Shown in pieces: positions 5,727 to 8,436 of a stretch of 8,436 nt of DNA; the first letter of the stretch is position 1; each line of letters opens with the position of its first letter. This stretch comes from Gammaproteobacteria bacterium (GTDB lineage: Bacteria > Pseudomonadota > Gammaproteobacteria > QOAV01). The DNA lies in assembly GCA_003972845.1 (NCBI GenBank), contig QOAV01000060.1, forward strand, positions 1 through 8,436. The letters are read 5' to 3'. The translations under genes and the position numbers were made by a program. The notes beneath the pieces are model-generated. The model was not told the DNA's origin and made no database searches. It saw only the letters and a list, made by a program, of their open reading frames with translations.

Positions 5727-7706
5727 ATGATACCCGAAATAGGACATTTTGCACTGATACTCGCGCTGAGCGTAGCCATTGTACAGGCTGCCCTGCCGCT
5801 GATCGGCGCGCAGCGCGGCATACCCGGCTGGATCGCAGTGGCTAAACCGGCGGCGCAGGTGCATTTTATGCTGTTGCTGATTTCCTTTGGCTGCCTGGTG
5901 TGGGCATTCGTGACCAGCGATTTTTCGGTTTTTTATGTGGCCAGCAATTCCAATACGCTGATGCCGCAAATCTATAAAATTTCCGCTGTCTGGGGCGCTC
6001 ATGAAGGTTCTTTGCTGTTGTGGGCATTTTTGCTCTCCGGCTGGGGTGTCATGGTGAGCATTTTCGGCAAAGGTATTTCGGCGCCCATGTTGGCGCGAGT
6101 GCTGTCGGTAATGGCCATGATTTCCATTGGTTTTCTGCTGTTCATGTTGCTTACCTCCAATCCGTTCGAGCGCATCTTCCCGGTTCCCGCCGAGGGTCGC
6201 ACCCTGAACCCGCTGTTGCAGGATCCCGGTCTCGCCATTCACCCGCCCATGCTCTATATGGGCTATGTCGGGTTCTCTGTGGCTTTTGCCTTCGCCGTTG
6301 CCGCCATGCTCAGTGGCCGGCTGGATTCGGCCTGGGCGCGCTGGTCGCGCCCCTGGACCAATATTGCCTGGGTATTTCTCACCATCGGTATCACTCTCGG
6401 TTCCTGGTGGGCGTATTACGAACTGGGCTGGGGCGGATGGTGGTTCTGGGATCCGGTGGAAAACGCTTCCTTCATGCCCTGGCTGGTGGGCACGGCGCTG
6501 ATTCACTCTCTGGCGGTAACCGAGAAACGCGGCATGTTCAAGGCCTGGACCGTGCTGCTGGCGATTTTCGCTTTTTCTCTGTCGCTGTTAGGTACTTTCC
6601 TTGTGCGTTCCGGCGTGTTGACATCGGTGCATGCTTTCGCCACCGATCCCGAGCGCGGCATTTTCATCCTGGTTTTTCTGGCTCTGGTGGTGGGCGGTTC
6701 GCTCATGCTGTACGCCTGGCGCGCGCCGCAGATCCGCGCCCATGGCGCGTTTGAACTGCAATCCCGGGAAGCAGCGATTCTGATGAACAACATACTGCTG
6801 GTAGTGGCCGCGGTGACCATTCTGCTGGGTACATTGTATCCGCTGATTGTCGACGCCCTGGGCTTCGGCAAGCTGTCTGTGGGACCGCCATATTTCAACA
6901 GTGTGTTTATCCCGCTGATGGTGCCGCTTGCAGTATTGGTGGGTATCGGCGCATTGACCCGCTGGAAAAAAGACAGCTTCATGCGTCTGGCGAAAAAGCT
7001 CGCACCTTACGCGGTGATTTCTGTCATTGGTGGATTTGCCCTGCCCATGTTGCTGACCGATCACACCGACTGGCGCGCAGTGCTCGGCGTTACTTTGGCC
7101 CTGTGGGTGGCGCTGACCACCCTGCACGGTGTCTGGGAGCGCATTGCCAACCGACCCAATAAACTGAAAGCCCTGTTCAACCTGCCAGGCGCGTTCTGGG
7201 GCATGACTCTGGCGCACTTTGGTATTGCCATTTTCTGCGCAGGTGTGTCGCTGGTATCGGTGTATACCATCGAAAAGGACATTCGTCTGGAACCTGGGCA
7301 GGAATATGAACTGGGTGGCTATACTTTTACCTTCCAGGGTGTGAAAACCACGCGCGGTCCGAACTATGTGGCGGAAGAAGGTGTAGTTGAGGTGAGCAAA
7401 AACGGCAAGTTCGTGCAGACCATGCGCGCGCAGAAACGAAACTACGGCCCCGGCACCATGCCCATGACCGAAGCGGCTATCGACCCCAGCCTGCTGCGGG
7501 ATCTGTATGTGGCTCTGGGCGAGCCCATCGACGCCGCCTCTGGCGCCTGGGCTGTGCGCATCTATTACAAGCCGTTTGTACGCTGGCTGTGGCTGGCCGG
7601 TATTTTCATGGCGCTGGGCGGAATCGCCGGAGCGTTCGACAAACGTTACCGCATGCGCAAACGGGTAGCTGCTGAAAACATCGCAAAAGCCGGAGCAACC
7701 GCCTGA
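5727..7706 (+). CDS. ccmF: Cytochrome c heme lyase subunit CcmF
   Basis: CcmF is the large inner-membrane protein that receives heme from holo-CcmE and, with CcmH, ligates it to the CXXCH motif of apocytochrome c. The 659-residue product has many membrane segments (about 13-15 expected for the family). The WWD motif is at 235-243 (WGGWWFWDP) followed by VENASFMPW. All four conserved histidines are present: His172 (IHPPMLY), His260 (LIHSL), His302 (SVHAF) and His497 (LAHFG). These correspond by alignment to E. coli His173, His261, His303 and His491, which ligate the WWD-domain heme and the b heme. A periplasmic domain at about 512-620 precedes the last membrane segment. Length is normal. The ATG at 5727 has a strong ribosome site, and the stop overlaps the next start by one base (TGATG). 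Confidence 0.97.
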   Translation: MIPEIGHFALILALSVAIVQAALPLIGAQRGIPGWIAVAKPAAQVHFMLLLISFGCLVWAFVTSDFSVFYVASNSNTLMPQIYKISAVWGAHEGSLLLWAFLLSGWGVMVSIFGKGISAPMLARVLSVMAMISIGFLLFMLLTSNPFERIFPVPAEGRTLNPLLQDPGLAIHPPMLYMGYVGFSVAFAFAVAAMLSGRLDSAWARWSRPWTNIAWVFLTIGITLGSWWAYYELGWGGWWFWDPVENASFMPWLVGTALIHSLAVTEKRGMFKAWTVLLAIFAFSLSLLGTFLVRSGVLTSVHAFATDPERGIFILVFLALVVGGSLMLYAWRAPQIRAHGAFELQSREAAILMNNILLVVAAVTILLGTLYPLIVDALGFGKLSVGPPYFNSVFIPLMVPLAVLVGIGALTRWKKDSFMRLAKKLAPYAVISVIGGFALPMLLTDHTDWRAVLGVTLALWVALTTLHGVWERIANRPNKLKALFNLPGAFWGMTLAHFGIAIFCAGVSLVSVYTIEKDIRLEPGQEYELGGYTFTFQGVKTTRGPNYVAEEGVVEVSKNGKFVQTMRAQKRNYGPGTMPMTEAAIDPSLLRDLYVALGEPIDAASGAWAVRIYYKPFVRWLWLAGIFMALGGIAGAFDKRYRMRKRVAAENIAKAGATA

Positions 7707-8245
7707 TGAATAAGAAGCTGGTTTACATGTTGCCGCTGATTCTGCTGGCGGTGATGATGTGGTTCCTGGTGCGCGGACTGAGCCTGAACCCGCGCGATGT
7801 GCCGTCGCCGCTGGTGGGCAAGCCAGCACCCGAATTTACCCTGCCGTTGCTGAATCAGCCCGGCAAGACCTTCAGCACCAAAGACAAGCTGGGTCAGGTC
7901 TGGCTGTTCAATGTCTGGGCATCCTGGTGTTCCGGCTGTCGCACCGAGCACGAAAACCTGTTGTACATGAAGCGCACCGGTCGCTTCGATATCGTCGGCA
8001 TGGATTACAAGGACCAGGATGCGGATGCGAAAAACTGGCTGAATACCCTGGGCAATCCCTACGAAATGGTCGCAGTCGATCGCGAAGGCGATGTCGGCAT
8101 TGACTGGGGGGTTTACGGCGTGCCGGAAACCTTCGTGGTGGATAAAAAAGGCATCATTCGTTACAAATACACCGGCCCGATTACGCCCCAGGGCATCAAC
8201 GACATTCTGCTGCCGCTGGTGGAAAAACTGGAGGCTGAATCATGA
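7706..8245 (+). CDS. ccmG: Thiol:disulfide interchange protein CcmG/DsbE
   Basis: CcmG is a membrane-anchored, periplasm-facing thioredoxin-like reductase that helps keep apocytochrome CXXCH cysteines reduced, with electrons from DsbD. The 179-residue product has one N-terminal anchor (about 5-23) followed by the DsbE entry block VGKPAPEFTLPLL (37-49). The active site is WASWCSGCRTEH (Cys75 and Cys78), with the family element VGMDYKD (97-103) and the cis-proline loop GVYGVPETF (Pro140). Spacing and length are normal. The dipeptide between the active cysteines is Ser-Gly; E. coli, from memory, has Pro-Thr. The dipeptide influences redox potential, so this may shift reducing power. Both ends overlap neighbours (TGATG with ccmF, ATGA with ccmH). 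Confidence 0.95.
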   Translation: MNKKLVYMLPLILLAVMMWFLVRGLSLNPRDVPSPLVGKPAPEFTLPLLNQPGKTFSTKDKLGQVWLFNVWASWCSGCRTEHENLLYMKRTGRFDIVGMDYKDQDADAKNWLNTLGNPYEMVAVDREGDVGIDWGVYGVPETFVVDKKGIIRYKYTGPITPQGINDILLPLVEKLEAES

Positions 8246-8436
8246 GAAAAGCTCTTCTGCTGGTTCTTTTTCTGATGGCGCCTGGCGCGCATGCAGCCAT
8301 CGAAACCCACCAGTTCGACAGCCCCGAGCAGGAGGCGCATTACGAAAAACTGATCAAGGAATTGCGCTGTCTGGTTTGCCAGAACCAGAATCTGGCGGAC
8401 TCCAACGCCGATCTGGCCAAAGACCTGCGCCGGGCC
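8242..8436 (+). CDS. ccmH: Cytochrome c maturation protein CcmH, N-terminal part (cut by right edge)
   Basis: The first 65 codons are visible. A signal peptide (about 1-18, ending GAHA before AIETH) precedes the mature periplasmic domain, which carries the conserved LRCLVCQNQNLADS motif with Cys43 and Cys46. This redox pair exchanges with apocytochrome thiols and CcmG, and CcmH acts with CcmF in heme ligation. The start ATG overlaps the ccmG stop (ATGA) and has a GGAGG ribosome site (8230-8234) at good spacing. Whether the gene ends after the usual short domain plus membrane anchor, with ccmI separate, or is a CcmH-CcmI fusion as in E. coli cannot be seen here. Confidence 0.95.
   Translation, partial: MRKALLLVLFLMAPGAHAAIETHQFDSPEQEAHYEKLIKELRCLVCQNQNLADSNADLAKDLRRA

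Noticed and set aside
5670..7829. Long open frames on the minus strand opposite ccmF (5670-6506 and 6588-7829)
   Set aside because: Their translations are rich in His, Gln, Arg and Gly with no recognisable domain, and they lie antisense to a clearly conserved ccmF. They are shadows produced by its codon composition.

Overview
The window looks like the chromosome of a moderately GC-rich gammaproteobacterium. The main evidence is a complete-order System I cytochrome c maturation operon, ccmABCDEFGH, whose proteins align well with my recollection of the E. coli family. I cannot name a genus. There are no rRNA or tRNA genes, CRISPR arrays, IS elements or phage genes.

Left part, minus strand (1-2856). 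Four genes run leftwards. Two form a translationally coupled pair: a polysaccharide flippase-type membrane protein (594-1865) and the N-terminal 199 residues of a GMC-family FAD oxidoreductase (597 leftwards off the edge), joined by an ATGA overlap. To their right lie an ArsR-type regulator with an unusual C-terminal tail (2096-2521) and an 88-residue protein I do not recognise (2590-2856). The last two genes each have a good sigma70-type promoter whose -10 box ends only 7-8 bases before the ATG, so both mRNAs may be leaderless. The arsR promoter also carries a perfect 12-bp palindrome next to its -10 box, a natural place for an autorepressor operator.

Right part, plus strand (3004-8436). A divergent promoter region (2857-3003) precedes the ccm operon. 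CcmA and CcmB with CcmC and CcmD form the heme-handling ABC complex. CcmC and CcmD load heme on the periplasmic chaperone CcmE, and CcmAB energises release of holo-CcmE. CcmF takes the heme for ligation to apocytochrome. CcmG and CcmH keep the CXXCH cysteines of the apocytochrome reduced. Five of the seven junctions are 1- or 4-base stop/start overlaps. The exceptions are ccmB-ccmC (15 bases, TTG start, weak ribosome site) and ccmE-ccmF (53 bases, strong ribosome site). CcmH is cut by the right edge.

I did not find a wholly new system: the ccm operon is a well-known pathway. The points most worth a second look are a cysteine-pair insertion next to the second heme histidine of CcmC, the two apparently leaderless minus-strand promoters with the arsR palindrome, the amphipathic tail of the ArsR protein, and the Cys-Ser-Gly-Cys active site of CcmG.
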